A DNA stretch of 64,000 nucleotides from Amblyornis subalaris (lineage: Eukaryota > Chordata > Aves > Passeriformes > Ptilonorhynchidae). Position numbers and translations under genes: made by a program. Below the pieces are notes generated by a model. That model did not search any database. It had not been told where the DNA came from and saw only the letters and a program-made list of their open reading frames with translations. Numbering within the stretch: position 1 is the first letter of the stretch; every line of letters begins with the position of its first letter. The DNA is taken from assembly GCA_018881555.1 (NCBI GenBank), contig JACAXG010000002.1, positions 17,230,077 to 17,294,076 on the forward strand. The letters run 5' to 3'. Of the stretch, positions 24,474-37,612 are shown piece by piece.

Positions 24474-26400
24474 ACAGAGAATCAGAGATTCAGAATAGTT
24501 TAGGTTGGAAAAGACAAGATCATCAAGTCCAACCATTAACCCAGCACTGCCAAGTCCATCGCTAAATCATGTCCATAACTGCCACATCTGCACATCATTT
24601 AAATATCTACAGGGATGGTGACCACCACTTCCCTGGGCAGCCTGTTGCAATGCTTGACAACCTGTTCAGTGAAGAAATCTTTCCTAATGTCCAATCTAAA
24701 ACTCACATGGTGCAACTTGAGGCTTTTTCCTCTTGTCAGATCACTTGTGGCCTGGGCGAAGAGACCAACCCCCACCTTCCTACAGCCTCCTTTGTGATCC
24801 TCCTTTTTGGCAGGCTAAGCAACCCCAGCTCCCTCAGTTGCTTCTTATGAGACTTGTACTCCGGACCCTTCACCAGCTCCCTTGCCTTCCCGCACCTCAA
24901 TGTCTTTCTTGTGAGGGGCCTAGAACTGGACACAGGATCTGAGGTGTGTTCTCACCAGTGCTGAGTACAGGGGGGCAATCACTGCCCTGGTCCTGCTGGC
25001 CACACCATTGGTCACACAGGCCAGGATGCTGTTGGCCTTCTTGGCCACCTGGGCACAGCTGGCTCGTGTTCAGCTGCTGTTGAACAGCACCCCCAGGTCC
25101 TTTTCTACTCTGCAGCTTCCCAGTCACTCTTCCCCCAGCCTGTAGCACTGCATGGGGTTATTGTGACTCAAGTGCAGGACCTGGCACTTCACCTTGTTGA
25201 ATCTCATACCATTGGCCTTGGCCCAGCTTGTCCAGATCCCCCACAGAACCTTCCTACTCCCCAGCTGATCAACACTCCCACCCAACTTTGTGTCATTTAT
25301 AAACTAGTGAGGGAGCACTTAATCCCCTTGTCCGGATCATTTATAAAGATATAACACAGAACTGGCCCAAGTACCCTGGGGAACCCCACTGGTGATTGGG
25401 CACCAGCTGGATGTAACTCTGTTCACCAGCACTCTCTGGGGCCAGCCATCCAGACAGGCTTTTTCCCAGGGAACAGTGCACCTGTCCAAGCCATGAGCAG
25501 CCAGTTTCCCCAGGAGAATGCTGTGGGAAATAGTGTCAAAAGCTTTACTGAAGTCCAGGTAGACAACATCCATAGCCTTTCACTTAGCCACTAGGGAGGT
25601 CACTTTATCCCAGATGGAGATCAGGTTGGTCAAGCAGGACCTTCCCTTCACAAACCCGTTCTGGCTGGGGCCAGTCCCCTGGTTGTCCTGTGCATGCCAT
25701 ATGATGGCACCCAAGATGATCTGCTCCATGACCTTCCCAAGCACTGAGTCCAGGCTGAGAGGTCTGTAGTTTCCCAGATCCTCCTTCCAACACTTCTTGT
25801 AGATGGGCATCAGATTGGCTGACCTCCAGTGACCTGGGGCCTCCCTGATGAGGCAGGACTGTGGGTAAATGATTGAAAGTAGCTCATTGAGCTCTTCCAC
25901 CAGCTCCCCGAGTACCCTCGAGTGGATCCCATTCAGCACTATAGACGTGTGTGTCTAAATGGTATAGCAGGTCACTGATCATTTCCCCTTGGATTATGAG
26001 GGCTTCATTCTTCTCCCTGTTCTCCAGCTCAGGGATCTGAACAACTGTTCTTACTGTTAAAGACTGAGGCAAAGAAGGCATTAAGTACCTCAGCCTTCTT
26101 TGTCACTACATTTCCCCCCACGTCCATCCCATAAATGATGCAGATTCTCCTTAGCCAACCTTTTGTTGCTAATGTATTTATAGAAACATTTTTTAATATC
26201 CTTTTTGGCAGTAGCCAAATTGTTTTAGTTACTTCCACTTTTCTTCCTGCATGACATCAGAACTACCCCCTGTAGTCCCCTGGAGTTGCCTACCCCTTCT
26301 TCCAAAGGTCATAAACTCTCCTTTTTTTCTGAGTTCCAGCTAAAGCTCTCTGTTCAGCCAGGCTGGTCTTCTCACCAGGTGTGTCAGGAAGTTAGGAATT
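24474..26400 (-). mobile_element. CR1 LINE, 5'-truncated and broken
   Basis: This is the largest mobile element in the window. The minus strand encodes pieces of the CR1 reverse transcriptase in more than one frame: the YLDFSKAFDTISHSIL block near 25560, the SGVPQG block near 25390, the NYRPLSL block near 25780, and the FFASVFN block near 26060. Stops and frame changes interrupt them. Just past the SGVPQG block, the catalytic Asp-Asp motif sits in a frame with a stop directly before it. The 3' end, near 24480, shows the decayed CR1 octamer repeats and the usual TTTAGGTTGG wording. A complete CR1 is about 4.5 kb, so over half is missing from the 5' end. It cannot be active. Confidence 0.9.
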
Positions 26401-27940
26401 AATCATGGCAGTGACACTCTGCTCTCATGGAGAAGGCAGATCAGTGAGGAGCTGTGTGTAGTACTGCCGATTTTTACTATTTAAGTAACCACACACAGGA
26501 AGATGAAATCTCAGATTGTCACGTATTAATTTCATTGTGGCATTTAGGTGGACATTTAATACTTCGGCGGTGTAAAGATCTGAGTAAAGGTCAGACCATA
26601 CTGGGGTGAAAAGCTCACGTCTGTATTACTACAGGAAAATACTGTCCCTTAGGACAGGCATCTCAGGACTAACCACTTGCACTGGTGATGTTAAAAACGT
26701 GCTTGTTCCAACACACACAGCTTGTTAGATGAACTGTGAAGCACATAGAATTTTTGTTCTGTGAGTGTCTGCAGGAAAGCTGGCCAGTAGGAGCAGGTAG
26801 CTACTGTTCATCCAGTCTGGGTCTGCTCCCAACGTGGTCTGGAGAGCCCAGAGGGAACAGCCCTGAATAGGCAGCAGGGGCATATTCCAGGACACTTTTT
26901 CTTTCATGCCAACAGCTACTCAATGTCTGTGTTTAAGCAGGCTGTACCTCTCCATAACCTCAAAGTGATGGCTGATGAGTGTAGGATTTAAAATAATTTC
27001 TAGCTTTCTTCAGGCATAGCTAAAATCTGCACTGTTTTGGTTTGGTTTGGGTTTTTTTTTTAGTTTGATTGGTTTTGGTTTTTTGGTTTTGGGTTTTTGG
27101 TTTGGGTTTTTTTCTGATTGTGTAGGTGTTTAAAGATGCAGATACATGTTTAGCTAAGGATTTACAGGCATAGTGACTTTTCAAAAAAATTTGTTCTTAA
27201 GAGGACATGATACTGGAAAGTTTTTCTGGGGGATTTTGGTGATCCTTACACTGCAGAAGTGGAGGGATTCAGCAGTGCAAGCACCAAGAGGAAGACAGTA
27301 GGCTATACTTTCATTTTGGGCATTGCTGTCACCACTCTGTTGGAGCTTGCACCAGCTGCTATGGAAATAAATGAGATGAGTCCTCTGTTCTCCGATTCCA
27401 CTTATTCTTGCTATTCTAAGTGGCTCCTGTAATCTCCAGGGATGCTGAGAGAAACAAGTAGAAAGGTGGTGCAATCTGTCAGTGAGCTCCAGTTGCTGGT
27501 CAGCAACCATTCGTTACCTGTCAAATGCTTGTCGGCATGTACACACCGCCTGTCACCTCCAGCTGCAGTAACTTACACCAGAGCATACAGGGCTAGAGCA
27601 AGATCCCACTCACAAATGCCAGGAATGCTCTGGGGCCAGGGGATAGCTAAGGTACAGATGTGAAGAAATTAACTTTTGGAAAGGGTCTGTTCTGTGTAGC
27701 ATGAAACCAGTAACAACAACAAGAAAACAGTAAACACCTTCCTGGTGTCCAAGATGGGCAGGAAAGTTGCATCCCTGAGAGCTGTTAGCATAAGAAAGAG
27801 CACTTAGCAGGGTAATTTCTTGAGCTGTACTGAATGTAAATAGAGTATTAGGCCAAATCCTTGGATTTTTAACTTCTGGAAAAGCCTTTTGGAAACTAAA
27901 GTAGACAAGAGCACAATCAATCAATACCTAGCCTGTTCCT
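26401..27940. other. Intergenic DNA between CR1 copies
   Basis: Nothing coding is recognised. The stretch contains a T/G-rich tract at 27030-27115. Short open frames on both strands show no recognisable similarity. Confidence 0.45.
27030..27115. repeat. T/G-rich low-complexity tract
   Basis: The plus strand is almost only T and G in irregular TTTGG and GGTTTT units. Its strand bias matches the tracts at 14808 and 29830. Confidence 0.75.
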
Positions 27941-27944
27941 AATG

Positions 27945-28246
27945 ATGAGAGAGACTTTTCACCAGAGCCTGTAGTGACATGACAAGGGGCACTGGTTTTA
28001 AACTGAAAGAGGATAGATTTACATTGGATATAAGGAAGAATTCTTTCATTTTTTTATGTTGAATGTGGTGAGACACTGAAACAGGTTGTCCAAAGAAATT
28101 GTGGATGTCCCATCCCTGGAAGTCTTAATTGGATGGGGCTTTGAGAAAACTGGTCTAGTGGAAGGTGTCCCTGCCCAAGGCAGGGAGTTGGAACTGGATG
28201 ATTTTTAAAGTTCCCTTCCAGCTCAAACCATTCTGTGATTCTGTGA
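27945..28246 (+). mobile_element. CR1 LINE 3' fragment
   Basis: This is a short plus-strand CR1 copy. It carries the phrase equivalents of GATATAAGGAAGAATTCTTT and CATCCCTGGAAGTCTT, and ends in two ATTCTGTG octamers at about 28230-28244. It is 5'-truncated like most avian copies. Confidence 0.85.
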
Positions 28247-31200
28247 CTGCCACCAAAACTGTGTCCTCACTGACAGTGGAAGGTAGAAACAAGTTTTCAT
28301 AGGTTTTAAGTGTCAATCCGGCAGTGGTATGAGCAAAGGAAAAGAATGGCAGACTTCCTAAGAAGTCTTGTGATCCGTGAGACAACCCTCTGTGGTTTCA
28401 GGATTGAAATGGTTGGAGAGGGTACTGTACCCATGTGCTTCAAAATAGAAAGCTTTAGTCACAAGGCAGGGTGATCTCAGAGGAAAACTGTGACAGCAGG
28501 AAGGTGAGTAGCTGTTCCGCTTGGCTACATTGATCTGCCCTGGATAAGCTTCTCTATTGATCAGACCTTTTTATTGGGGTCAGACATTGCTAAGCAGGTT
28601 GCACTTGTTTCTGAAGCCTTTAAAACTAAAACTGTGAGATAAGGAAAGGCAAGGCTTGGTCAGTGACTGAGCGACTGGAGGCAAGCAAGGGCAGCATGTC
28701 TTCTGGGAGGTGTAGGAACAGGCATGTCACATCCACAGTTTTTGCTGGACCTTCAGGGGGCTTTTAGACAAGGTAGGCTCAGATAGACTGTGTGCATGTA
28801 AAGCCCACATAAATTTATCTGGGAATCAACCGTGCATCTTCCCTTCATCAGTCATGAATTTGAGGTGATGGAGTCCATCAATAACATAGCCAAGTGCCTG
28901 GTCAGATGACGTGGCAGAATAGAAAGAAGTGATCAAACAAAGGTTTTAATGATCTTCCCAAAACAGAGAACCTGCCACTACTCAACTACCAAATCTCTAG
29001 TGCCACTATGCATGGACTGGTGAGAGACACTCAAATGCTCTTCCTCCTGCTCAGAGTTCAGGGTATGGAGAGTGAATTGGATAAGTGATCACCATTTCTG
29101 CCCTTGTCACTGCTGAAATGAATTTCCTGCTCCAGGACATGGGCATCTGCCATTCTTAGTCTGCACGATGGAGGAACAATGTGAAAGGGCTGCTTGATGG
29201 AGATAGTGCTGAGAGGTCAAAAAGGGAGGCTTGGATGGCTTGGGAAGTGACTAACAAGTCCACAGGAGGCTGCCCAGATGACTGTGCTGTCCAAACCACC
29301 TCTGCATCAGTCACAGGTGAACCCACCCTCACACTGGCTGTCAGGATCCTGGAATGTCCAGCCTGCCTGCCCACCCTTGCACAGANGAATGATCTTATCC
29401 GGATGACTTTGCCTGGTCCCATAAGAGGCAGGCACTGTCAGACTGTGAGTATATGACCCCGTTGTCACTGGCACAGCACACAGTATTACCTGGCAGCTTT
29501 GCATGTCCCACTTGCTGCAGGAGCAGTGCAGCACACCTGCAGTGTCTGCTGCACGTGGGCCAGCCTGCATTATGGAGCAGGGCACGGGAGAGAGGGTCCT
29601 GTGAACTAATAACGTGGAATTGCGCCCACAGGAATTGGACTTGGGTCTGGCAGAAGAGAGCCTGGTCAACTAAAGCAGGCACATACTGACACTCCTTAAT
29701 AGGTTCAGAATTCTGCTGCCTCCAGACTGACAGAGATACAGGGAGATAGAGGGATGGGGTATACCCTGACCCCTCTGGTCCTGTGTAATAAGCAATTCTT
29801 TTCTTCATAGAACAGAAAAGCACCAAAGTGTTTCTGGTAGGTTTTTTGGGTGTTTGTTTTGTTGGGGTTTTTTTGTTGTTGTTGGTTAGATGGTTTGGTT
29901 TTTTGTTGTTTTGTTTCTTGGGGTTGGTAGTTTTTTCCTGTAATGGCACATCAGAACAGGACCGTCTACCTTCAGCAGCTACCAATTACAGTGCTCAACA
30001 GCCTGTGCAGCCCACTGTGAGGGTCAGTCTATGATGGCATGCCAGGGAAAGGAATGCAAAAGGGGTGGATGCGTGAGCCCTGCAAATCTGAGCACTACTG
30101 AAGCTAAAATTCATCGCTCTCCAGTGCTCCTGCATACAGACAAGCACTGCAAGGAGTGCAACAGTGCAACAACAAAACTACCTGTTTTGTTCTAACTCTT
30201 GGAACAAGGAGAGATAGGGAGCAAGAGAGACAAGGGAGAACATTACATGATGTAATACCAAACTCTAGGTTTTATACAAGGAGTCAGATTTCAAGCATAG
30301 GACGTGATCCTATCAAGTGACTCATTCCTACTGCTGACAGGTACCTTGGGATTTTCTTTTCACAGGAAACGTTTGTAGACCTCACTAACACACTACCTTA
30401 TGAGCTAACCAAAGACGATTAAAAGAATATGTTGCCTTCCAGAGATGTGAGCACCAACACACAAGACTACAAAATGCCTCTGCAAACAAGGACAAACAGT
30501 TGTTTTGCTATAATGAAATTTGTGAAGGAAATTGGGAGTGATTACTTGACATTTGTGTGCGTGTTCTGTGTGTATAGACNCTATTTAGCTGATCTTCCTC
30601 CAGTGTTCAGTAATAATTTGTTTCCATCTATTAACATCAATTTTAGTGTGATTGGACAGGTAGTGATTTTGCCCATTTTATGACTGGGCAGTCCGTTTCA
30701 CTAAATTTTAAAACAGAAATTAAGGAAAACATAGTTAAGCCAGGTTTGCTCTATTCAATTTCCTCCTGGGGTGTGGGGAAGAAAGGGGAGAAGCGGGAAA
30801 AGAACAGCTTTATTTCTCTTCTAGTACAGTTCTTCCCTTCCCATGGGAATCAAAGTTCTTCCTTCTGAATTGTTATGCTCAGTGGGGACCACAGTGCCAT
30901 GGTGGAACAGACCAGGAAATGCAGTAAGCAAGTGGTCTGCTCATGTCACAGGCTTTCATGTGAAAGCATGAAACAGCATCCAGAAAACGACAAAAATGAA
31001 AAGGAATATGTTGTACGAAAATAATACAGTGTAAGGGCTAATCTGCCAGTCAGATGAGGTACAAGGAAAATGTGAATGTGATGGAGTTTTGGTTTTGTTA
31101 GGAGTAATCTGCTTCCAGCACTGGAACTGGCCAAACTGGGGCAGCTCCTTCAGCCAGCACTCTGCTGCAGGAGAGATGACCTCTCAGAGCAGGATTGATA

Positions 31201-32750
31201 AGAGCTGTGACAAAGACAGGTATTGTGTACTCTGCGAGACACTTCTATAAGAAATTGTCACTACCAGTGAGAAGTTTAGATGAATGAATTTTATAATGGG
31301 GAGGGCAAAATGGGGATTTTGAAAGCACTGTTACCACTAGAAATTTACCTATCTTAACATTTACTAGGACAAAAAAAGTAGGTAGGAAAGGAAGACAAAC
31401 AAATGGGTATTTCTTAGCTTTTCTGGCTTTCTTAGCAAAGTTGACTTTAAGAGAGAATTAAGAGGAAACTAAACCGTAACTTCATCTGTTCATTTTTATC
31501 AACTTCAGGCACATTTAAAAAGATACTTGCAAATGTTCCTGAGCAAAAATCTGTAACTCCATTGGTGCTGATTTGCAGTAATAATGGAAAAAAATCAGAA
31601 TGTCAAACCGAGGCAGTAAAGAAATGTTGGCAATGACAGTGATGGAGTTTGTTTCATTTACTCTGAAAAACCTGCCACACTTGTTCTTCCATAAATTTTA
31701 AGTGCAATCAACTAAAATGTGCTTTTATAAGTAAGAACACTTGTCAATTTATGCCCTGTCCTCGAGGAAGCTTAAGACATTGAATTTTCCAGCTGTTCCA
31801 CATCCCTTTAATTAGTGAAACAAAATCTGAATGAAAATAAATTATAAATAAAACCTGAACATTATTTTCTGGGCTTCTTGGGGATGTAGAACTCATGTTA
31901 GCCCCTTCCAGCATGAAATTAGACCTGTTGTGCCTTTGTGCCATCAAGCACACAATTCTGTTTCTCACTGCTATAACAAAAACATCAAACAATAACTGAA
32001 GACAAATGACAGATTTAAAAAAATGTACCTAGAAATAAATTACATGCGTTTTGAAGATAATAAAAAAAGTCACAAACACTTCTTAGAACATGAAACACTC
32101 TTGGCTGTACTGCATCAGCATAACAAAGTGATTTCAAGTAAAGATTTTTCTCATTTGCTAACACATTTGTTGTTGATTCTGTCACCAGAATACAGTTAAC
32201 AGGCAATAAACTGACACATGCTTCATCTCCCTTTTGATGTGCTGCTTTACATTTTTTACAGATCTTCTAAGGAGATGTTTAAGTTGTAGAAAATGCATAA
32301 GATGCAAGAATAAAGAATTATGATCTATACTACACTGTTTCTTTTAGAAAGCTTAGAAATGGGCTATTCAATACTTATTGAAAGCTGATATATTTAAACT
32401 GTAAGAAGAAGACAGACTCACTTGATACCCACCTTAACACCATTTACTCATGTGGTAGGTAAAGTAATGCTCATCCATAGGAAGTCAATGTGCATGGCTA
32501 CTTTTGTGCCAAACACTTTAATATCTAGATATCCTATCACAGTTTCACTTCCAAATTTATACATTTTTTCTTTCAAACAGAAAAAGTCTGACAGACAGAA
32601 AAATATTTTAAAATGGCTGCAGCAAAATGGGATGTTTTCATTTATGTATTTGTCCCACTAGCTTAGGTTATCTCAGATCTTAGTAACAGAGTTTATAGGA
32701 AAAAATCCTTCTTGTACCCAAACAATCACCAGACAACATTCCTCTTGTAT
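28247..32750. other. Intergenic DNA between MTRES1 and BEND3
   Basis: No gene is recognised. The part from about 28500 to 30000 is less AT-rich than its surroundings and has open frames on both strands (29181-29456 plus, 29395-29985 minus) that I cannot match to a family. A T/G-rich tract lies at 29830-29935. N bases lie at 29386 and 30580. Confidence 0.4.
29830..29935. repeat. T/G-rich low-complexity tract
   Basis: The plus strand is made of TTTTTTG and GTTGTTG units with few A or C bases. It is the third such tract in the window with T and G on the plus strand. Confidence 0.75.
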
Positions 32751-35338
32751 GAAAATAATATACCTTTAATTTATTTACAAGACTGACCAACTGGATGAAG
32801 TGGCTGTACTTCAGATGCACTGCAAGAGCTTTTGTTAGTGAACTATGTCACTATTTATATGTCTGTATTTTCTTGATATCAGTTATAAAACATACAATCA
32901 AATGAATCATGAAAGGGTTGTGGAGAGTGGGGCAAAAGGAATGTACACAGCAATAAGAAGTTAAGAGAAAAAATACAACAAAAATATTTTTACACCTACT
33001 TTCAAAAATTGTCATTTTTTTGGTCAAAATTGTCAAATTGTTTTTTTCACTACTTTGTAGATAATATGAATTGACTGTTTTTTTGACTTAATATCAACAG
33101 CTACAGTAAAAGCCAGTATTTATCAAACTTGCATGCTAGCTAGCAACATCTATCCTTTGTAAAAAAGTTTAATATAGATTGAATTCTCCTGGGAGCTTTG
33201 ACATCACTAAGTGGTGAAACGTATGACATTAAGATAAGAAAATATAATTGTATTTCTTACCTTTTGGCCAGCCATTTCCAACCACAAATTAAACTGCTGT
33301 TAATATCTTCTGTTATTTTATACATCCCATAAAAGTGCATGTGAAACAACTTCACAGAGGTTCTAGGTAGCATACAATTACAAGACAGGCTTGGTTGCTG
33401 ATACATTCAATTTGATAAATTTATGCACTAAAATGAACAGATGCAGACATTGTGGTATCAGGTCTTTATCTTTGGTAAAATGATTTTGATTTATTATAGC
33501 CATATTTGCTCTGATATCCATTTTGAGCATGGTCTGCTGTTATTTAAACCAACAGGAAACATTTAAATGGATATAAACAGTATCAGTGTGTTATTTAGTA
33601 CATTCATGACTCTCTTCATACATTCTTTGAGAATGTTACTAGCATAGGGGCAAAACAACCAAATGCTACTATCTATGATTTACTCCCAGTTTAACACAAT
33701 ACTTTTACCAGTTCTTGCCATCAGGAAAAAACATTTTGTTTTCCTTTTAAAGGGATTGATATGAGTCTAAGAACAATAAATTCTAAAAATCTGAAGTAAA
33801 AATATCAAATATTTTGTACTTTCTTACAAATGCTAAAATAGAAAATTACACTGGAACTGACTTAAAATTTGCTACTATGACCCATCTAAGTAAACAACAG
33901 AAAAGGACCACAGAGAACATCAACAATGGCTCCAAGGTGTTCCAGTGATGGTCTGTAAGCAACCACTGCCTTTACTGTCTTAAGAATCCATGTTTGACTC
34001 TCTCTCACCATTTCTATCAGTATTAAAATTAAAAAAAAAAAAAAAGAACGAGAAAACTAGTTTTAAAGCAGCATTCTCCAGTGACAAGTCATACACCAAA
34101 TTCATATTGAGTTCTGGGTGGTCTTTGTTTCACTTGAACATATTAATGATGCAAACTTGACCATACAAACCTAAGTTATACATACATAGTTATGTCTCCA
34201 AATAACTACTAATTACACTAAAACAATTTGGCAAAGTAAGGGAGTTCAGTATCCCTACACCCAAAATATCCAGATGCCGCTGCATTCACAGAAAGAATGA
34301 GTTACATTACCACAGCTCATACGCTGGGACCCTGAAACACTGGATTTCATCAAAAAACCAATCTTTGCACATACTTTTTATATATGCAATTCAATATGAG
34401 CACTGGAAACCTTTGGAATCATGATTTTGATAGAAAGGAAGGTCTCGAATTTTTCTAAGTTCTTGTTTCAGGTCTTTTTGTTGTTGCTGTTGCTTTTGCT
34501 ATTTTACAAACAGGGTGGCAAGCAGGTGATGGGAAGACATTCCATGGGTATAGGCTTGGGTCTGTTCTGCTGGCTTTACTCAGATGAGCAATCCTCAGTC
34601 ACTCCAGCAGTTACTCTGGACAAAACAATAAAAGAACTCACAGGGGCAGGATCAAGCTTGCGGTGTCAATATGAAAAAAAACATTCACACGGTGTCTATG
34701 CTCATCTCTCAATTCTCCAAGTTAATTCTTGATTTTAGAAATAAAACCTATGTAACAGTCAAAAATGCAAATGACACCATTCTGACCCACTTTTTGACAC
34801 AGTATTATTACTTTCAGTACCTCAATATCATGAAGAACAAAACAAGTGTGAAGCTGCAGTTACTGTAGAAGCAAAGTCTAATATTCCAATGATTTCCAAT
34901 GAAAATGGCACTTTCAAATTTAAATTAAGCTTAGTCTACATTTCAAAATCCGAATTAATTAAAAATACTGTTTATAATGGTATAATGAAAAACTGCTCTT
35001 GAAGAGCACAACCATTAAAAAAAATTCTTTATTATTAGAAAGTGATAGAAAAGGAAGATGCAGAAATGGGGAGTGGAGTAATAGTTTCAATACATGTATT
35101 TGCACCAGTGAAAATCATGCTCTTAGCGAGTCATTGACAGCTGTCACTGATGGTCTTTACCCATGTACAAATGTAGTCAGCCACTTCCCACTGCTGCAGT
35201 GCCAACAGAGATGCAACACACACTGAAACACAACAAACTCAGTGCCTGACTGTCCCAGATGCTGAGCACCCTCAGCTCTGACAGGCCCTTCAGTCTAAAC
35301 CAAAGCATACTCTTGACAATAATTTAGTGGTCAAAGTC
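32750..35338 (-). other. BEND3: Probable BEND3 3' UTR
   Basis: The stretch follows the BEND3 stop codon on the minus strand and is non-coding and AT-rich. Minus-strand AATAAA signals occur at 35028-35033, 33490-33495 and 32770-32775. Mammalian BEND3 has a long 3' UTR, which favours a distal signal, so the left boundary given is the longest plausible one. An A-rich run of about 16 bases lies near 34030. Confidence 0.4.
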
Positions 35339-37612
35339 TTAGCAATTTAAAGAGCCTGTCACTTTTTTTGCTTTCTTTGCTTTTTTCAGTATATCACACT
35401 TTTTTCTGTTAGGACGCCGGCATCTTTCATCGATGCTCGGTATACATTCGTAATGCCACACTTCTTCCATTTTCTCCACAGGATAAACTGCCTCCACGTA
35501 ATGACGGATCAGTCTCAGTCTGATGGGATCAAGCTGTTTTTTATTACAAGCACCTGAATGGTTGTATTGCAGTCTCAGATTCTCTGGAGTAAAGAGTTCG
35601 GGAAAGAGTCTTACAAGAAGCCTGGCAGCAAAGTTGCCAACTGACAGGCTCTGCTGCACTATCTCTCTTATCTCCTTATCAGACAGCAAATACAGAGAAG
35701 GCACAGGGAAGTCTGGATTAGGAACGACAAGTTCATCGAGTGGTATCTTGCAAAAATCCTTGCTACTTCTTTCCGGTGGCAGTGGTGGCCCTTCAAATTC
35801 TTCCCGAAACCTCTCAGGGTTTATTGCATAGGTGAGAAATTCCCTCCTGTCAGGCCCTGGCACGTGGATTTTCCGTTGCTGTTGGTATGAGCGCCTTTGC
35901 TCCGTGTCTCTTCGCCGACACCTCTCATCAAGCTTCCCAACAAACTCCAATGTCCACACTCTGTCATTCTTTGCTCTGGGGTACAGTATCTGCACATAAT
36001 GTCGAATTAATTTAATTCTAGTGGGGTCAAGCTGTTTCTTGCCTAAAGATCCACTGCAGTTGTATTGCTTCCGTAAGTTTTCATGAGTAAATAGTTCAGG
36101 AAACAAGAGAACAAGCAATCGAGAGGCAAAGTTGCCTATGGAAAGACTGCTTTCGTATATGCTTTTGATCTGTTCTTTGTTCAACAGGTAATCTGGGACA
36201 GGGACATCAAAATCAGGAGGGGGAAAGTCAAGTTTGTCAAAATCTATGGGTACAAGCCAAATTTTTTTTGACCGTCTGCCAGGTTTTTCATATTCAAAAC
36301 TGTCTTCCACTTTTATGATTGATACATCATCTGGTAAACTAGAAGAATCGTAACAGTCATCCCTCATCTGATCACATTCACTTCCATCCATATATGTACT
36401 TTCAAGCTCGTCATTTATTCGCTGAACACACTGCTGCAACCAGGCTTCTTCTTCTTGCACATCTGGAAAGTAAATTTCAGTGTACCTACGGATTATTTGA
36501 AGCCGATGAGGATCCAGCAGTTGTTTTCCAGAGTCTCCAAAGCAGCTGTACCTTTCAGCTAATTTTCTGTGGTCAAAGAGTTCTGGAAATAGTCTGTGTA
36601 ACAAAAAAACAGAAAATTCCCCTGGTGAAGAAGCTTCATCTAAAAATTCGTTGAGATCCTGAGCATCCAGCATGTAATCTGAGGCAATGACATTACTCCT
36701 GTCCAAGGACAAAGCTTCTTCCTGCTCTTTATCCTCCATAAAATGAGAGGATTCGACCTGCTCAGTCTCATAAAAACTGGATGATTGCACATTCTGCTGA
36801 CTGTTTTCCATCTCCCTTTGAGCCCAAAATCTATTGAAAAAATCATTGACTTGAGGCAAACACTCCAACTGCCACACAGCTGTATTCTTCACAGAAGGGT
36901 AACAAACTTCCACATAGTTACGAATAAGCTGCAGATGAAGAGATTCAAGTTTCCTTTTGTTGAGAAAGCCACATGCACTGCAGCTCCTGCCGAACTCATC
37001 GTCACTGAAGAGCTCTGGGAAGAGCTGCACCAGCAACCTGCAAGCCAGGTCTCCGCCTGACGTGCTTTGATCCATGATTTGTTTGAGTTCCGTAGAAGTC
37101 AGCTGGTACTCCGGGGGAGGCTTGAAGTCTGCAACGGACTCTGCTGGACTGACTTGTTTTTTAATTCTGCTAACCTCCAGAGACAACAGGTCAACTTTAC
37201 TGTGAAGCTGAGTCATATTGGTATTGAGGGTGTTAAGCGTGTAAAACATTTTCTGTATCAAAGAATATATATTTGATTCTGAATCTGCTGTGGCTGCTGC
37301 TACAGCAATGGCTGTGGCCGAGTCTCTTTTGCGTTGGTCGTTCAAAGTCCGAATTTGCGAGGGACTGCTGGGGTTGATTTTCTCAAACAACTCATAAGAA
37401 GCAAACTGCTCTGCTCCTGGTGGGTTCTTCTTCTCTGTGATTTTGTGTGAGATGCCATAGAGAGGTTTTTTATAAGATGGAGTGATTATGTCACCGAAGG
37501 ATTCTTCTTCAGAGAGCCATGTTGCATTAGAATTCTTGTTCTTGTTTGGCTGCTCTGCATTTACCTGAGTGGGTGAGCCAGTATCTCTGTTCCTCATGTT
37601 TGAAAGGGAGCC
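35339..37612 (-). CDS. BEND3: BEND3 coding exon 3 (coiled-coil region and four BEN domains)
   Basis: BEND3 is a nuclear repressor with four BEN domains. In mammals it binds unmethylated CpG-rich DNA, acts with NoRC, NuRD and Polycomb complexes, and silences ribosomal DNA and bivalent developmental promoters. This exon encodes residues 86-842 of an 842-residue protein (human 828) without a break. A Leu-rich helical segment lies near residues 200-240. The BEN domains fall at about 254-348, 396-488, 558-651 and 724-818; each shows the RLL-x-LFPELF and LIR-x-YVE pattern in full, or a close form of it in the second. A SUMO consensus Ile-Lys-Val-Glu lies at Lys519, matching the reported human Lys512. 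A basic Arg-Arg-Ser-Lys-Lys follows. The exon starts after a TTTGAAG acceptor at 37613. Near-identity to the human C-terminal half makes the call firm. Confidence 0.96.
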   Translation of the reverse strand, partial: GSLSNMRNRDTGSPTQVNAEQPNKNKNSNATWLSEEESFGDIITPSYKKPLYGISHKITEKKNPPGAEQFASYELFEKINPSSPSQIRTLNDQRKRDSATAIAVAAATADSESNIYSLIQKMFYTLNTLNTNMTQLHSKVDLLSLEVSRIKKQVSPAESVADFKPPPEYQLTSTELKQIMDQSTSGGDLACRLLVQLFPELFSDDEFGRSCSACGFLNKRKLESLHLQLIRNYVEVCYPSVKNTAVWQLECLPQVNDFFNRFWAQREMENSQQNVQSSSFYETEQVESSHFMEDKEQEEALSLDRSNVIASDYMLDAQDLNEFLDEASSPGEFSVFLLHRLFPELFDHRKLAERYSCFGDSGKQLLDPHRLQIIRRYTEIYFPDVQEEEAWLQQCVQRINDELESTYMDGSECDQMRDDCYDSSSLPDDVSIIKVEDSFEYEKPGRRSKKIWLVPIDFDKLDFPPPDFDVPVPDYLLNKEQIKSIYESSLSIGNFASRLLVLLFPELFTHENLRKQYNCSGSLGKKQLDPTRIKLIRHYVQILYPRAKNDRVWTLEFVGKLDERCRRRDTEQRRSYQQQRKIHVPGPDRREFLTYAINPERFREEFEGPPLPPERSSKDFCKIPLDELVVPNPDFPVPSLYLLSDKEIREIVQQSLSVGNFAARLLVRLFPELFTPENLRLQYNHSGACNKKQLDPIRLRLIRHYVEAVYPVEKMEEVWHYECIPSIDERCRRPNRKKCDILKKAKKAKKVTGSLNC

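Noticed and set aside
25337..26238. Reverse-transcriptase-like open frames as possible genes
   Set aside because: They are pieces of a dead CR1 LINE with stops and frameshifts.
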